Shown here: piece by piece, positions 1-7,284 of the stretch
Position numbering within the stretch: the first letter of the stretch is position 1
Layout: each line of letters begins with the position of its first letter
NCBI GenBank assembly: GCA_904501955.1
Contig: CAJGCY010000023.1
Coordinates: 1 to 24,984 of the forward strand
DNA: 24,984 nucleotides
Origin: an uncultured Akkermansia sp.
GTDB taxonomy: Bacteria > Verrucomicrobiota > Verrucomicrobiia > Verrucomicrobiales > Akkermansiaceae
Direction: 5' to 3'
The notes under the pieces: generated by a model
What the model was told of the DNA's origin: nothing
Databases searched by the model: none
The model's input: the letters and a program-made list of their open reading frames with translations, nothing else
Translations under genes and position numbers: made by a program

Positions 1-2
1 TA

Positions 3-296
3 GGTATGAATTTTGAACAGGGTAACGCCCGCATCGACCGCGAGTGCGCAGAGGCTTCCGATGCAAACAAACCGCTCATCCGCAAGCTGCGTATGGAGTA
101 CCTCGAACGCTGCCGAGACCACATCATCACCCACGCAAACACCACAGATGATGTATTAAAGCTCAAGCAACTGTTACTCCTCATGGCAGAATACGCATCC
201 CCGCAGGAAGCGGCAGACCTGCGCCGCGAAATTGAGGCTCAATTTGCAGAGCCCGAGCAAGTGCTGCGTATGCTCCGAGCCAAGCAAAAGCCCTGA
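3..296 (+). CDS. C-terminal part of an exported thioredoxin-like paralog (5' end outside window)
   Basis: The reading frame is open to the left edge of the window, so the ATG at 6 is probably internal. All of the visible 96 or so residues match the C-terminal helical module of the next gene (381-1331) and both modules of the protein at 1995-3413. The shared pattern is a helix with a run of hydrophobic positions, an acidic/basic helix (here RREIEAQFAEP), and a closing helix (EQVLRMLRAKQ). The counterpart in the next gene reads RKRIEKDFGDP then AALLEQIRKQ. I infer that this is the tail of a third member of the same family whose signal peptide and thioredoxin domain lie upstream, outside the window. 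It could instead be a stand-alone module with the start at 6. No function beyond the family resemblance can be assigned. Confidence 0.7.
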   Translation, partial: GMNFEQGNARIDRECAEASDANKPLIRKLRMEYLERCRDHIITHANTTDDVLKLKQLLLLMAEYASPQEAADLRREIEAQFAEPEQVLRMLRAKQKP

Positions 297-346
297 AACT
301 TATGCTCTGCGCCTAAGCGTCAGAATGACATGCGAACATTTAACGC

Positions 347-374
347 TTGCATTCTTGCGCCAAATGTGCATAAT
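347..374 (+). promoter_or_regulatory. Predicted promoter of the thioredoxin-like gene at 381
   Basis: A -35 box TTGCAT (347-352) and a -10 box CATAAT (369-374) are separated by 16 bases. Only 6 bases lie between the -10 box and the ATG at 381, so transcription should start at or next to the A of the start codon. This supports 381 over the upstream ATG at 330, which would lie before the promoter. Confidence 0.65.
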
Positions 375-380
375 AACCCC

Positions 381-1331
381 ATGTTCAAGAATATTCTGTG
401 CATGACAGGGCTGGCTGCCGTAATGGCGCCGGCATTCGCAGCCGTAGAGTGGACAACGGATTTGGACGCAGCCAAAGCCAAAGCCGCTACGGAGGGCAAG
501 TCCGTGCTGATTGATTTCACCGGTTCCGACTGGTGCGGCTACTGCATCAAACTCAAGAAAGAGGTGTTCGACACCCCGGAGTTCGAGGCGCTTGCCAAGG
601 ATGATTTTCTCTTCGTTGAAATCGACCTTCCGAACAACGTGAATCGCGTAGGCCAAGAGCTTTACGCCAAGAACCAGGCACTGTGCAAGCAGTACAAGAT
701 TTCCGGGTTCCCCACCATCATGATTATGAGCCCTGAGGGTTACATCATCGGTGGTTTCGTGGGTGGCTCCGACATGGCCCGCGTGAAGGATTGCTTGGCT
801 GCAGCCAATGCCAATGCCAAGAAGGTGCAGCAGGCCAAGTCCCTGACGGGCAGCGCCCGCGCCCAGCTGCTGGCAGAGGTACACAACAGCCTTGCCCGTG
901 ACCTCAAGCCCGCCAATGCCGCAATGGTGAACGACATCGCCGCTGCCGATACGGATAACGTGACCGGCATGAAGGATGCCGCCAAGGCTGCTGAGGAACT
1001 TGAAGCCATCAACAAAAAGCTCAATGCCACCCGTGGCGATGCCGCCAAGGCTCTCCCCATCGTGGATGAGGCGCTCAAGACCTGCTACCCGGTCAACCGC
1101 GAGGAGTTGCTCATGATTAAGAGCCAGATTATCATGGCCATCGTGAACACTCGCCTGCAGACCGCGGATTCCATCGAAGAGGTGGAGGCTATTAAAGCAC
1201 TCATGATGCAGCTGGTGGAGTGCGCTCCTGCTGACCGCCAGGAGATGTTCCGCAAGCGCATCGAGAAAGACTTCGGCGACCCCGCCGCGCTTCTGGAGCA
1301 AATTCGCAAGCAACGCGCCAAGCGTAAGTAA
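381..1331 (+). CDS. Exported thioredoxin-like protein with C-terminal helical module
   Basis: The 316-residue protein begins with a Sec-type signal (MFKNILCMTGLAAVMAPAFA) that is nearly the same as that of the paralog at 1995-3413; this and the promoter at 347-374 fix the start at 381. A thioredoxin fold follows (about residues 24-150), with the active-site pair W-C52-G-Y-C55 and a cis-proline loop GFPT at P111. It resembles the thioredoxin-like family seen in many exported bacterial proteins. After about residue 200 comes an alpha-helical module also found in the two neighbouring paralogs. The likely place of action is the periplasm, with a role in disulfide exchange or reduction, but the partner is unknown. 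The gene ends at a strong terminator (1357-1396) and is therefore probably monocistronic. The fold call is firm from the motifs; the physiological role is not known. Confidence 0.85.
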   Translation: MFKNILCMTGLAAVMAPAFAAVEWTTDLDAAKAKAATEGKSVLIDFTGSDWCGYCIKLKKEVFDTPEFEALAKDDFLFVEIDLPNNVNRVGQELYAKNQALCKQYKISGFPTIMIMSPEGYIIGGFVGGSDMARVKDCLAAANANAKKVQQAKSLTGSARAQLLAEVHNSLARDLKPANAAMVNDIAAADTDNVTGMKDAAKAAEELEAINKKLNATRGDAAKALPIVDEALKTCYPVNREELLMIKSQIIMAIVNTRLQTADSIEEVEAIKALMMQLVECAPADRQEMFRKRIEKDFGDPAALLEQIRKQRAKRK

Positions 1332-1356
1332 GCGGATTTCATTCCCCTGCTCTTTT

Positions 1357-1396
1357 CAAAACACCCGTTCCGCCACCGCGGTTCGGGTGTTTTTTC
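1357..1396 (+). terminator. Rho-independent terminator after the gene at 381-1331
   Basis: The 10-base stem AAAACACCCG (1358-1367) pairs with CGGGTGTTTT (1384-1393) and runs into a T tract that ends at 1395. It lies 26 bases after the stop codon and just before the repeat element at 1416. Confidence 0.85.
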
Positions 1397-1415
1397 GGCA
1401 ATGATTCGTGCCCCC

Positions 1416-1906
1416 CGATAAATCAGAAGTTGAAGGGGAGTTTGAGAACCGAAGGTGAGCCTAAATGGGAGCCCCGCCAGGGGCGAAAGACAGTAGCCGG
1501 TGGTGGAGCGGCGTAGCCGCGCAACCACCGGTACAACACAAAAAGAAAATGGAGCCCGGAGCGACGGAGCGAAGCGACGCAGCGTAGGCCGACAGACAAT
1601 GGCGAGGACCGGCGAGCCACGGCGTAGCAAGCGAGCGCAGCGAGACGCGAAGCCGGGAGCGAAGCGACGCTCCGAGCCGGGGCGGGCACGCATTTTATTT
1701 GGATGAGTGCCAATAATTTGCGGGAATGGATGGGGCCTGCCTGCTGTCGGCCTCCTCAGCTCCGCTTCGTCGGACTCCAATACCTTTTTTCGTTTATACC
1801 CAAGGTTACGCTGCTGACGCAGCTCCACCTTGGGCTATTACACTTTCGCCCCGCGTTGCGGGGCTTTGATTTCCGCTCGTTTCGCTCGCCAACTTCCGAT
1901 TTATCG
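1416..1906. mobile_element. Long TIR-bounded palindromic element (copy 1)
   Basis: The element is bounded by a 17-base inverted repeat: CGATAAATCAGAAGTTG (1416-1432) and CAACTTCCGATTTATCG (1890-1906), with one mismatch. Inside, the left arm (GCCCCGCCAGGGGCGAAAG, from about 1474) can pair with the right arm (CTTTCGCCCCGCG followed by a GGGGC block near 1840-1865), giving a long, imperfect, branched hairpin. A core with AATGGCGAGGACC (1598-1610) recurs in copies 2 and 4. A block at 1552-1612 matches the reverse complement of 15946-16006 at all but 2 of 61 positions. It sits between two convergent genes that each carry their own terminator. No target duplication or transposase is visible, and the ORFs inside are simple-sequence artefacts. 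It looks like a non-autonomous mobile or structural repeat. Confidence 0.8.
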
Positions 1907-1931
1907 TACCGTTTACACCTCACCGGTACCC

Positions 1932-1968
1932 AAAAAAGGAGGTGTCACCGAAGCGACACCTCCTTTTT
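1932..1968 (-). terminator. Terminator of the minus-strand thioredoxin-like gene; likely bidirectional
   Basis: A perfect stem (AAAAAGGAGGTGTC paired with GACACCTCCTTTTT, loop ACCGAAGC) lies just past the stop codon of the gene at 1995-3413. It has T tracts on both strands, so it could stop transcription from either side. Confidence 0.85.
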
Positions 1969-1994
1969 ATGAAATAAATGTGAGCGGTCAGATA

Positions 1995-3413
1995 TTACTG
2001 AGCAGCGGGAGTCTCGGCGGGAGCCTCCGCAGGAGCCTCAGAGGGCTCAACAGAGGGAGTCTCGAGGGCAGACATCTGAGCCTGCATCTCCTTGAACTGC
2101 TCCAGCATGGCAGCGGGGTCGCTGAAATCGCTCTCAATCTCCTGACGCACGCTGTCCTTCTGATCCTCAGGCATCATGGGAAGCACGGCGTTGAGCATGA
2201 ACTCCTTGATGGCAAGCACATCCTCAACGGTCTTGGCGGTCAGAGCCATCTTCTGCACCTTCTGCATGATAATCATCATCTTCCAGCCGGAAAGCGTCTC
2301 CTTCACAGCACCCTCAGCCGTGGCAAGAGCACCGTCAATCACCTGCAGACCGGCGTCCAAATCCTCACCGCAAGCGCGGAGTTTCTCCATGACGGAGGAG
2401 AGAACAGCCTGCTCTTCCTCGGACATGGCGGGGGCATCCTCCGGGGCGCCGGCGGCGTCAGCAGCCTCAGCACCGGCCTTAATCTCAGCCAGTACAGCCT
2501 CCGGGTCAGCGAACTGCTCCTCGATGCGAGCCTTCACAGCCTCGCGCTCCTCCTCGGGAACGAGGGGAAGCATCTTTTCGAGCAGATACTGCTTCACGGC
2601 GACGATGTCCTCCACGGTCTTGGCATTGGTGAGCATCTCCGTGAACTTGTACTGCACCAGGCTGTTGCGGGCCTGCTCCAGCTCATCCACATTGGCAGGG
2701 TGAGCCGTCTTGAGCGCCTCCTCAACAATGGCGAGCATGGCGTCGAAATCACCTTCCTCCACCTCGCTGAGCTTGGCCTTGATGGCCTCCAACTCAGCCT
2801 CAGCCTTCAGCTCATCCTGAATGCCGGTGGCATTCTCGGGGTCAAGAGCAACAATCTGGTCACGCAGAGCCTTGGAAGCAGCGGCAAAATCCTCCGGCAT
2901 GGTCTTGTACACAGCCATCAGAGCCTTGGCTTTCTCCACACCCTCCAGCTTGGAGGCAGCCTCCAGAGCCTTGGCATTGGCCAGAGCGGCATCCAGAGAA
3001 GCCTGAGCGGACTTCATATCAGCCCCGCCGACAAAGCCACCGACGATTTCACCGGTGGGGGACATCACCATGATGGTGGGGAAGCCCTCTACACCGTACT
3101 GAGCGCAGAGCTCCTGATTTTTCACGAGCTGCTCAGGGCCACCGACTTTAGCGGCGTCTTGGGGGACGTCAATCTCGACGAGAACAAACTTATCAGCGGC
3201 ATAAGCCTCAAACTCAGGGGTGGAGAACACCTCTTTCTTGAGCTTAATGCACCAACCACACCAGTCAGAGCCGGTGAAGTCGACAAGCACAGCCTTATTC
3301 TCGGCTGCAGCCTTGGTCTTGGCAGCATCGAGGTCAGTCATCCACTCAGCTGCAGCGAACGCCGGAGCCACAATGGCTGCCAGCCCGGTTATGTACAAAG
3401 CGTTCTTGAACAT
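1995..3413 (-). CDS. Exported thioredoxin-like protein with two tandem helical modules
   Basis: The 472-residue protein is a paralog of the product of 381-1331. The signal peptide (MFKNALYITGLAAIVAPAFA) and the following region (residues 22-60) are nearly the same, and the active site reads W-C52-G-W-C55 with a cis-proline GFPT loop. The difference is at the C terminus. The helical module of about 110 residues found once in the neighbour occurs here twice in a row. The first copy contains TVEDIVAVKQYLLEKMLPL and ends RIEEQFADPEAVL; the second contains TVEDVLAIKEFMLNAVLPM and ends EIESDFSDPAAML. A short Pro/Ala/Glu-rich tail closes the protein. It is probably periplasmic, with the modules perhaps binding a partner; that is inference. 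It is convergent with the paralog at 381, with element copy 1 lying between them, and has its own leaderless-type promoter (3420-3448). Confidence 0.85.
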   Translation of the reverse strand: MFKNALYITGLAAIVAPAFAAAEWMTDLDAAKTKAAAENKAVLVDFTGSDWCGWCIKLKKEVFSTPEFEAYAADKFVLVEIDVPQDAAKVGGPEQLVKNQELCAQYGVEGFPTIMVMSPTGEIVGGFVGGADMKSAQASLDAALANAKALEAASKLEGVEKAKALMAVYKTMPEDFAAASKALRDQIVALDPENATGIQDELKAEAELEAIKAKLSEVEEGDFDAMLAIVEEALKTAHPANVDELEQARNSLVQYKFTEMLTNAKTVEDIVAVKQYLLEKMLPLVPEEEREAVKARIEEQFADPEAVLAEIKAGAEAADAAGAPEDAPAMSEEEQAVLSSVMEKLRACGEDLDAGLQVIDGALATAEGAVKETLSGWKMMIIMQKVQKMALTAKTVEDVLAIKEFMLNAVLPMMPEDQKDSVRQEIESDFSDPAAMLEQFKEMQAQMSALETPSVEPSEAPAEAPAETPAAQ

Positions 3414-3419
3414 GCGCCT

Positions 3420-3448
3420 ATTCTGCCTTTTTTACAGTCACTTATCAA
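3420..3448 (-). promoter_or_regulatory. Predicted promoter of the gene at 1995-3413
   Basis: On the minus strand, TTGATA (3448-3443) and CAGAAT (3425-3420) are separated by 17 bases. Six bases lie between the -10 box and the ATG at 3413, the same spacing as in the paralog at 381. Confidence 0.6.
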
Positions 3449-3459
3449 GCTCATTTTTC

Positions 3460-3493
3460 CCTCATGACGTAATTCGCCGCCGCACGCATGAGG
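3460..3493. promoter_or_regulatory. Inverted repeat between two divergent promoters (possible operator)
   Basis: CCTCATG (3460-3466) and CATGAGG (3487-3493) form a perfect 7-base inverted repeat. It lies between the minus-strand promoter at 3420-3448 and the plus-strand promoter at 3533-3561. Its placement would allow a regulator to act on both genes, but no binding protein can be named and chance is possible. Confidence 0.25.
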
Positions 3494-3532
3494 AAATAAT
3501 GTCATGATTTGCCAACTTCATGAATTTGGAGT

Positions 3533-3561
3533 TTGCCAAGAGCTCACAATTATGGTAGATT
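3533..3561 (+). promoter_or_regulatory. Predicted promoter of the gene at 3589
   Basis: TTGCCA (3533-3538) and TAGATT (3556-3561) are separated by 17 bases. The predicted start site leaves a leader of about 20 bases before the ATG at 3589, with no Shine-Dalgarno motif in it. It is likely to serve the genes down to 7258. Confidence 0.6.
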
Positions 3562-3588
3562 ACAACAAACAAAAGACCGCACATCATC

Positions 3589-5151
3589 ATGAAGCGTCCA
3601 TTTTCATTTCTGGCAATACTGGCATTAGGCACAGCCATGCTGCAGGCAGCCCCGCAGCTGTACGATATTACGCTTTCCAACGCAGAGCGTTACACGCAGT
3701 GCAAAATCACCTACGAGACGGATTCCGTCATCAAATTCCGCGGCACGGACAAATCCGGCAAGGTTGTCACCAAAGAGGTGAAGGCCTCCTCCGTGCTGGT
3801 GCGCAAAGAGGTGAAGCCCCTGGTAAGCAAGGCAGACCCCAAACCCAAGGCTCCCAAAAAGACGGATGCCCCTGAGCCCACGTCTGAAGAACCGGCAGAT
3901 AGCGAAGAAAGCGAAGAGCCTGCTGAGGAGCAGGAACCGGCCGAAGCCCCGGAAGAAGTAACGGAAGAGCCGGCTCAGGACGAAGAGTCTGAAACGGAAA
4001 CAAGCACCACGCCTGCCCCCACCGGTGCCTCCGCCCGCGAGAAAACGTATGATGCCGTAGCAGCAAGACTCGCAGCCTTGGAGAAGATGAAAGAGGGCAT
4101 TAAAGAGCCCTCCCGCACCGTCAATTCTCGCTTCACCTCCACCAAGAACAGCACCGAAAAAAACCTGCAAAAGCTTGAGGCTATGTGCGCAGAGGTGGAC
4201 GCCTTGCAGGGTGAGGTAGACGCACTGGTGGGCAAGGGATTTGTGTTTGAGATTGTGTCCGAGCATGACCGCGACAAATACGCCGTAGAGGGCAAAGCCG
4301 CCTACGATGCCATGGTGATGGACATGAACCAAAAGAAGAGCTCGCGCAAGATCGGCGGTTTGGACAAGTTTGAGACGCTGCGCGAATCATTCCAAGGCAT
4401 TCCGGAGTACAAGCAAGCGTACGATTGGTACATCAAGACCCTGAAAGACCTCAACAAGAAGTGGGACAAGATGATAGCCAAGGAGGAGGCCGCCCGCAAG
4501 AGATATAACAGCGAGAAAAAGGCAGAAGCCGACGAAAACGACAAGAAGGCTTACGAGAAACTCAAAGATCAGCTGGAGGAAGAAGGCGAGCACATTGCAC
4601 AGGTGTGGTACACCCCCGCCACGCGTAACCTGTACATGCTCCGCGCTGCAAAAAACAAGGTGGAAGATGCCCTGCGCCGCAATGAGCGCTCCAAGAAGAA
4701 CGAGGACATCGGCACTGTAACCACGCTCATCAGCAGCTTCTGGCAGACCATGGACAGGGCTTGCGACCTCATGGTGAAGGGTGATTTGGATGAAGCTAAG
4801 GAGCTGTTGGATGAGGATGAAAACTTCAAGAAACTCATTCGTTTGCACAGCACCTTGCTGCCGGAGGAGTACAAGAAGCCCATCCGCGACCAGCGCGCTG
4901 CTTTGAATGATGAGATTAAAGACCGCATCAATAAGCGCCGTACCACCCAACGCTCGCTCGACTCCAAGCGCGCCGCGCTTAACCGCCTGACGGAATCCAC
5001 GCTCAACCAGCTTGACCAGCTCGAGACCATCCTGCAAGATGCCATTGCCGAGGAGCAGCAGGAAGCAGTTGAGGAAAGCGAGGATAAGGGCGAGGCGGAA
5101 GAAGGCGCCACTGAGGAAGGCGCAGAAACGGAAGAGACCACCGAGGAGTAA
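3589..5151 (+). CDS. Exported coiled-coil protein of unknown function with acidic regions
   Basis: The 520-residue protein has a clear Sec signal (residues 1-21, cleavage near LQA-AP). A short region follows (about 24-78) that alternates hydrophobic residues like a small beta-domain and ends in SSVLVRKEV. Residues 84-145 form a low-complexity Pro/Glu/Ala linker with very high acidity. The rest (about 150-490) is charged and helical and looks like coiled coil, and the last 35 residues are again almost all Glu, Ala and Thr. I recognise no catalytic motif. A structural or scaffolding role in the periplasm is possible but unproven. It is the first gene of a plus-strand run; the next gene starts 78 bases after its stop, past a hairpin. 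Confidence 0.8.
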   Translation: MKRPFSFLAILALGTAMLQAAPQLYDITLSNAERYTQCKITYETDSVIKFRGTDKSGKVVTKEVKASSVLVRKEVKPLVSKADPKPKAPKKTDAPEPTSEEPADSEESEEPAEEQEPAEAPEEVTEEPAQDEESETETSTTPAPTGASAREKTYDAVAARLAALEKMKEGIKEPSRTVNSRFTSTKNSTEKNLQKLEAMCAEVDALQGEVDALVGKGFVFEIVSEHDRDKYAVEGKAAYDAMVMDMNQKKSSRKIGGLDKFETLRESFQGIPEYKQAYDWYIKTLKDLNKKWDKMIAKEEAARKRYNSEKKAEADENDKKAYEKLKDQLEEEGEHIAQVWYTPATRNLYMLRAAKNKVEDALRRNERSKKNEDIGTVTTLISSFWQTMDRACDLMVKGDLDEAKELLDEDENFKKLIRLHSTLLPEEYKKPIRDQRAALNDEIKDRINKRRTTQRSLDSKRAALNRLTESTLNQLDQLETILQDAIAEEQQEAVEESEDKGEAEEGATEEGAETEETTEE

Positions 5152-5173
5152 CTCGCACCCCGTTTGTAACCAC

Positions 5174-5205
5174 GGCCTCCGCTGCAGCCCCCTGCACCGG
5201 AGGCC
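5174..5205 (+). terminator. Intercistronic hairpin (possible attenuator)
   Basis: GGCCTCCG (5174-5181) pairs perfectly with CGGAGGCC (5198-5205) across a 16-base loop. No T tract follows, so it is not a classic terminator. It could lower read-through or protect the 3' end of the upstream message. Confidence 0.35.
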
Positions 5206-5229
5206 TCTGACACCTCACGGAAACACTAT

Positions 5230-5631
5230 ATGAAATACTACTTACCACTTTTTGCAGCAGTTGCTTGCGTAGCGCAAGCACACGCAGCAATACCGGAGAA
5301 TATTGACCGAATCTTTACAAACTACCTGCAACTTGCGGAGGATTTGGAGCCGGTGCTGGCAGAGGCAAAAAACAGAGAGAGCGCGGAAGCAGCTGCTGTA
5401 AAGCTCAACGCCTTGCTGCCCCGCGTGTATGACGCCCGCTCAGAGCTGATGCAAATCGAACAATTAAGCCCTGAAGTGCAAGCAGAGGTGCGGGTTAAGT
5501 ACGGTAAAGATATGCAGCAAAAGTGGGGTAAAGTATATGAGCAAATTTTCCGTTTGGAGCACGCCAAGTGCTACGCTTCTCCCGCATTTTTCACCCAATT
5601 TCGAGCCTTATGCATGATGCTTCAGCAGTAA
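5230..5631 (+). CDS. Small exported helical protein, family member 1
   Basis: The 133-residue product starts with a signal peptide (MKYYLPLFAAVACVAQAHA, cleavage after AHA). The mature part, of about 110 residues, is predicted to be all helical. It shows the layout shared with the products of 5610-6143 and 23323-23730: a hydrophobic first helix, a second helix with a Glu/Ala-rich start (ESAEAAAVKLNALLPRV), a central Tyr, and a last helix with a Leu-rich end (FFTQFRALCMMLQQ). There is no known motif. Its last 22 bases overlap the start of the next gene, which suggests translational coupling. Confidence 0.75.
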   Translation: MKYYLPLFAAVACVAQAHAAIPENIDRIFTNYLQLAEDLEPVLAEAKNRESAEAAAVKLNALLPRVYDARSELMQIEQLSPEVQAEVRVKYGKDMQQKWGKVYEQIFRLEHAKCYASPAFFTQFRALCMMLQQ

Positions 5632-6143
5632 TTCGTCGGTTCACGCACTTGGCAGCAGCACTATGCGGTGCAGCCTGCTGCGTGGCAGCGGCTCAAGATG
5701 AGGATTCCGGCATCCCCCCTCTGCGTGATCTTCCGCCACTTGAGGGCGATATCCCACAACTCGGCGACGCCGGCACGGAGGAAACCCTGCCCGCAGCCCC
5801 CACTCAAAATGCAGAAACGGTGGAGCTTATCCGCAAGGGTATCTTTCTGCAAAAGGAGCTACTTGAGGTACTGCGCAGCATTACAGACAAAACTACGGCA
5901 GATGCCGCAAGCAAACACATACTGCGCTTGGCCACGGACCTGCGGGTATGGGGCGCTGCGCTGGACACCCGCCCCATGGAGGATGAAATCATCATGGGCG
6001 AATACGAGCGTGAGTACCTGCCCTTGATAGATCAGTTCAACCGAGAAATACGCAAGGAGAGCGAGCGACTGCTCACCTACCGCTATTTTGAGTCCACAAG
6101 GCTTGCCCAAGCGCTGGTGGAGCTGGTGCGCCAGGCGCAATAA
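5610..6143 (+). CDS. Small exported helical protein, family member 2
   Basis: I take the start at 5610, not the earlier in-frame ATG at 5568. From 5610 the protein opens with a normal signal peptide (Arg-Arg at residues 9-10, a hydrophobic stretch, cleavage near VAAA-QD), and the overlap with the gene before it falls to 22 bases. The product has 177 residues. After the signal comes a Pro/Asp/Leu-rich linker (about 31-65), then a helical domain whose order of features matches the proteins at 5230 and 23323: a hydrophobic helix (IFLQKELLEVL), an Ala-rich helix (TTADAASKHILRLATDL), a Tyr-rich middle and a last amphipathic helix. No enzymatic motif is seen and the function is unknown. Confidence 0.75.
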   Translation: MHDASAVIRRFTHLAAALCGAACCVAAAQDEDSGIPPLRDLPPLEGDIPQLGDAGTEETLPAAPTQNAETVELIRKGIFLQKELLEVLRSITDKTTADAASKHILRLATDLRVWGAALDTRPMEDEIIMGEYEREYLPLIDQFNREIRKESERLLTYRYFESTRLAQALVELVRQAQ

Positions 6144-6154
6144 GAACAGGCGCC

Positions 6155-7258
6155 ATGCAGGCTGTGGATGAAGACCCTCGCTACCTGACGGAGCAGCTTA
6201 TCACCTACATCGGTAATAAGCGCGCTCTGTTGCCGCTTATTCAACGGGGAGTGGAGGCCGTCAGGGCACGCTTGGGCGCGGGACACAAAATGCGTGCGCT
6301 GGATGCCTTCTCCGGCTCCGGCGTCGTATCCCGCCTACTCAAGCAACACTGCAGCCATTTGTACTGCAATGATTTGGAGAACTACAGCCGCATTCTGAAC
6401 ACCTGTTACCTGAGTAACCACAGCGCCCCGCACCTGCAACACTTGCCGGAGCTGCACCGGGAGCTTTGCGCGCAAATTGACGCCACCCCCACCCCCGGGC
6501 TCATCACGGAGCTGTACGCCCCGGCGGATGACGCGCACATCCGCCCCGGGGAACGGGCTTTTTACACGCACCGCAACGCCGTTTTTCTGGACACAGCGCG
6601 CCAAGCCATCGAGCAACTGCCGCAAGAGCTGCGCCCGTACTTCCTTGCCCCCCTGCTCACGCAAGCCTCCGTCCACACCAACACATCCGGCGTTTTCAAG
6701 GGCTTTCACAAAAATGCCGAGGGCATAGGCCAGTTCGGCGGGCGCGCAAGGAATGCACTGCAGCGAATCCTGGCGCCCATCAGCCTGCCCCTGCCCCTTT
6801 TCTCCCGCCATGAGTGTGAGGTAAGCGTGCTGCAGCAAGATGCTCTGCAAGCCGCGCGCAGCCTGCCAGAGCTGGACCTCGCCTACTTGGACCCGCCGTA
6901 CAACCAGCACCCGTACGGCTCCAACTATTTCATGCTCAACCTGCTGGTAGATTATAAAAAACCGGAGAGCATCTCACGCGTATCCGGTATTCCGAAAGGG
7001 TGGAACCGCTCCGTGTTCAACGTGCGCACCCGAGCAGCTGCAGCCCTCACGGAGCTGGTGGAGGCCGTGCCCGCTCCCTTTGTCCTCATCTCCTACAACA
7101 CAGAAGGATTCATCCCCCCGCAGCAAATGGAAGAAATACTCCACCCCCTCGGTAAACTGAGCACCCTGCGCCAGCGCTACAACACCTTCCGCGGCTGCCG
7201 CAACCTGCGCAACCGCGCCAATAAGGTGGATGAGTTGTTGTACCTCTTGGAGAAATAA
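6155..7258 (+). CDS. D12-class adenine-specific DNA methyltransferase
   Basis: The 367-residue protein carries the ordered motifs of N6-adenine DNA methyltransferases. Motif X is YIGNKR (residues 18-23), near the N terminus. Motif I, DAFSGSG (50-56), binds S-adenosylmethionine. The catalytic motif IV is DPPY (246-249) within LAYLDPPYNQHPYGSNY. The order X-I-(target recognition)-IV is that of the alpha group (Dam/D12). The region between motifs I and IV (about 75-235) is long enough to hold the target-recognition domain. No restriction endonuclease gene lies beside it: upstream are small exported proteins, downstream an element and menC. It is therefore an orphan as far as the window shows and may act in epigenetic marking rather than restriction. 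The recognition sequence cannot be read from the protein. The gene begins 11 bases after the preceding stop codon. Confidence 0.88.
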   Translation: MQAVDEDPRYLTEQLITYIGNKRALLPLIQRGVEAVRARLGAGHKMRALDAFSGSGVVSRLLKQHCSHLYCNDLENYSRILNTCYLSNHSAPHLQHLPELHRELCAQIDATPTPGLITELYAPADDAHIRPGERAFYTHRNAVFLDTARQAIEQLPQELRPYFLAPLLTQASVHTNTSGVFKGFHKNAEGIGQFGGRARNALQRILAPISLPLPLFSRHECEVSVLQQDALQAARSLPELDLAYLDPPYNQHPYGSNYFMLNLLVDYKKPESISRVSGIPKGWNRSVFNVRTRAAAALTELVEAVPAPFVLISYNTEGFIPPQQMEEILHPLGKLSTLRQRYNTFRGCRNLRNRANKVDELLYLLEK

Positions 7259-7284
7259 TAGCGCCTGCCAATCGCCCGCCCGCT

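Noticed and set aside
330..380. Upstream ATG extending the thioredoxin-like protein by 17 residues
   Set aside because: It lies before the predicted promoter, and the paralog at 3413 starts at the residue matching 381 with the same signal peptide.
1500..1972. Open frames inside element copy 1 (1500-1706, 1703-1972)
   Set aside because: Their products are Arg/Ser-rich translations of palindromic repeat DNA with no start signals, and they change entirely in the other copies.
1830..3467. Long plus-strand open frame (545 residues) opposite the 1995-3413 gene
   Set aside because: It is antisense to a gene with a clear signal peptide and active site. The His/Leu/Gly-rich product is typical of the reverse complement of Ala/Glu-rich coding DNA.
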